DNA of 7,887 bases from DATGMB01 sp035293845 (GTDB lineage Bacteria; Acidobacteriota; Terriglobia; Bryobacterales; Bryobacteraceae): assembly GCA_035293845.1 (NCBI GenBank), contig DATGMB010000288.1, forward strand, positions 1 through 7,887. Reading direction: 5' to 3'. The notes beneath the pieces are model-generated. The model was not told where the DNA came from, did no database searches, and worked only from the letters and a program-made list of their open reading frames with translations. Numbering within the stretch: position 1 is the first letter of the stretch; the number at the start of each line of letters is the position of its first letter. Position numbers and translations under genes: made by a program. Below are positions 6,307 to 7,887 of the stretch, piece by piece.

Positions 6307-7844
6307 GCATGCGTCTCCGGCGGGCGCAAGGAGCCGGCGAGGCCGGCCGGCTCTCTGTGGACCGCGGCGCTGCTGGTTGTTTCCACGCCCAGCGCGAGGC
6401 TGAGGATGCGGTCCTGGGAGGCATCGGCGCGGTCGACGATGCCGGCAAGGCGGCCGGCGTGGAGCACGGCGATGCGGTCGGACATGCCGAGGATTTCGGG
6501 GAGCTCGGAGGAAATCATGAGGATCGCGACGCCTTCCTGGGCGAGATCGACCATCAGGCGGTGGATTTCGGATTTGGAGCCGACGTCGACCCCCTGGGTG
6601 GGTTCGTCGAGGATCATGACGGAGGGGCGGATGGCGAGCCAGCGGGCCAGCGCAACCTTTTGCTGGTTGCCGCCGGAGAGCGAGCCGGCTTCGGCGAAGA
6701 GCGAGGCGGTCTTGATCTGCAGACGCTCGACGAAGCCGCGGGCCACATCGCGCTCGCGGACGGAGTCGATGAGGCCATGGCGCGACACGGCGTCCAGGCT
6801 GGCGAGTGTGGCGTTCTCGGCAATCGGCATTTCGAGGACCACGCCGTGGCAGCGGCGGTCCTCGGGAAGATAGGCGATGCCCAGCCGGATCGCGTCGGCG
6901 GGCTCGGCGATGCGGACCGGCGCGCCGCGCAGCAGGACGGTGGCGGCGGGATCCGGACGGATGCCGAATAGCGCTTCGGCGAATTCGGTCCGGCCGGAGC
7001 CGACCAGGCCGGCCATGCCGAGAATTTCGCCCGCGCGCAGCGTCAGCGAAATGCCGCGGAGGTCGCGGGTTTCGAGCACTACCGGGCCGATGGGGACCTC
7101 GCGTTTGGGGAAAATGGCGGAGATTTCGCGGCCGACCATCAGGCGGATCAGCTCGGCGCGGTCCACGCCGGCCATGGGGCGGGTGGCGATGGATTGGCCG
7201 TCGCGCAGGACGGTAACGCGGTCGGCGATGGCGGCGATTTCTTCCAGGCGGTGGGATATATAAACAATGCCGACGCCGGAGGCGCGGAGGCCGGCGATGA
7301 CGCGGAACAGGCTTTCGACTTCGCGCTCGGAAAGCGACGCCGTGGGCTCGTCGAGGATGAGGATGCGGGCATCGGCGCCGATGGCCTTGGCGATTTCAAC
7401 GATCTGCTGTTCCGGCATGCTGAGGGTGCCGGCGAGGCGGCGGGGGTCGATCTCCGACGCGGCGCGGGCGAGCAGGTCGCGGGCGCGGGCTTCGCGGGCG
7501 CGCCGGTCGATGCGGCGCCAGAGGCCGGCACGCTCGAGGGAGAGGGCGATGTTTTCCGCCACACTGAGCGAGGGGAACAGCGCCGGCTGCTGGTAAACGA
7601 CGGCGATCCCCATGGCGCGGGCGAAGGCGGGGCTGTTGTGCGGGATGTCGCGGCCGGCGATGGTGAGCGTGCCGGAATCGGGCGTGACGGCGCCGGTGAG
7701 GATCTTGATGAGGGTGGACTTCCCCGCCCCGTTCTCTCCGATGAGGGCGTGAACTTCGCCGGGCTGAAGGTCGAAAGAGACGGAGCGCAGCGCGCGGACC
7801 CCGGAGTAGGTTTTGCTGATACCCGCGGCGGAGAGGAGGGTCAC
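6303..7844 (-). CDS. CUT2 sugar ABC transporter, double-domain ATP-binding protein (RhaT/RbsA-like)
   Basis: A 513-residue cytoplasmic ATPase with two nucleotide-binding domains that powers sugar import. Domain 1 has Walker A GENGAGKST (36-44), Q-loop Q85, a divergent signature LSMPEQQ (141-147), Walker B RILILDEP (160-167) and switch histidine H198. Domain 2 has the altered Walker A GLVGSGRTE (279-287), YLPEDR (325-330), a canonical signature LSGGNQQ (389-395), Walker B VMILDEP (409-415), and serine where the switch histidine would be (ISSEL, 444-448). This asymmetry is normal for the RbsA/RhaT/MglA class, where one of the two ATP sites is degenerate. Length is also typical. The start codon is GTG (7842-7844) with no Shine-Dalgarno sequence before it; no ATG fits upstream in the visible sequence. 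It is the first gene of the operon, with its stop overlapping the start of the permease gene. Sugar identity is inferred from the binding domain of the fusion gene. Confidence 0.95.
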   Translation of the reverse strand: MTLLSAAGISKTYSGVRALRSVSFDLQPGEVHALIGENGAGKSTLIKILTGAVTPDSGTLTIAGRDIPHNSPAFARAMGIAVVYQQPALFPSLSVAENIALSLERAGLWRRIDRRAREARARDLLARAASEIDPRRLAGTLSMPEQQIVEIAKAIGADARILILDEPTASLSEREVESLFRVIAGLRASGVGIVYISHRLEEIAAIADRVTVLRDGQSIATRPMAGVDRAELIRLMVGREISAIFPKREVPIGPVVLETRDLRGISLTLRAGEILGMAGLVGSGRTEFAEALFGIRPDPAATVLLRGAPVRIAEPADAIRLGIAYLPEDRRCHGVVLEMPIAENATLASLDAVSRHGLIDSVRERDVARGFVERLQIKTASLFAEAGSLSGGNQQKVALARWLAIRPSVMILDEPTQGVDVGSKSEIHRLMVDLAQEGVAILMISSELPEILGMSDRIAVLHAGRLAGIVDRADASQDRILSLALGVETTSSAAVHREPAGLAGSLRPPETHA

Positions 7845-7855
7845 GGTAAGGAAAT

Positions 7856-7861
7856 ATTGTA
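7856..7861 (-). promoter_or_regulatory. Candidate -10 element for the sugar-transport operon
   Basis: TACAAT on the minus strand matches the -10 consensus at five of six positions and sits in an AT-rich island in otherwise GC-rich sequence. A start about seven bases downstream would leave only about four to six bases before the GTG start codon, giving an almost leaderless message. This fits the lack of a ribosome-binding site. No -35 hexamer is recognisable, and the window ends 26 bases further upstream. Confidence 0.35.
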
Positions 7862-7887
7862 TACGGCGAGCGGAGGGCGACGGGCGG

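Noticed and set aside
4906..6873. Plus-strand open frame of 655 codons opposite three transporter genes
   Set aside because: It spans the junctions of three recognised minus-strand genes and shows low-complexity Gly/Asp/Glu/Arg composition only.
6500..7010. Apparent defects in the second ATPase domain (Arg in place of Walker A Lys, Ser in place of the switch His)
   Set aside because: These substitutions are normal for the second domain of RbsA/RhaT-type ATPases and do not mean a broken gene.

Overview
The window looks like a chromosomal piece of an acidobacterium, probably of the Solibacter/Bryobacter type. The base composition is high in G+C. More tellingly, a PadR-family regulator sits directly upstream of a very long two-copy MacB/FtsX permease with no ATPase of its own. 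That pair is a lineage-specific expansion known from Acidobacteria (the PadR_acidobact and ADOP families). All recognised genes lie on the minus strand and read from high to low coordinates. They are packed tightly, and no stretch above 300 bases lacks a gene.

Region 1 (7844 down to 3261) is a sugar-importer operon of the CUT2 (ribose/rhamnose) class. It begins with a GTG-initiated double-domain ATPase. A first membrane permease follows, sharing an ATGA stop/start overlap with the ATPase. The last gene overlaps the first permease by 32 bases and is a fusion: a second permease joined, through a short cytoplasmic linker and an extra membrane segment, to the periplasmic sugar-binding domain that is normally a separate soluble protein. 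The binding domain most resembles the rhamnose-binding RhaS group. All parts of a rhamnose-type transporter are therefore present in three genes, but no sugar-catabolic gene is in view.

Region 2 (3260 down to 178) starts with a 59-base gap holding a perfect 9+9 bp inverted repeat that covers a -10-like element and ends two bases before the padR start codon. The padR gene and the 889-residue ADOP permease follow, 21 bases apart, the latter with a good ribosome-binding site. This looks like an autoregulated regulator/permease pair; sugar-operon transcription may also read into it.

Region 3 (about 154 down to 12) carries the bacterial small signal recognition particle RNA (ffs), recognised from its universally conserved apical domain, with an extended -10 element a short distance upstream.

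The points most worth a second look are the permease/binding-protein fusion and its possible internal start, the padR operator, and an 8-bp tandem repeat resembling a common dispersed intergenic repeat but embedded in the N-terminal coding region of the first permease.
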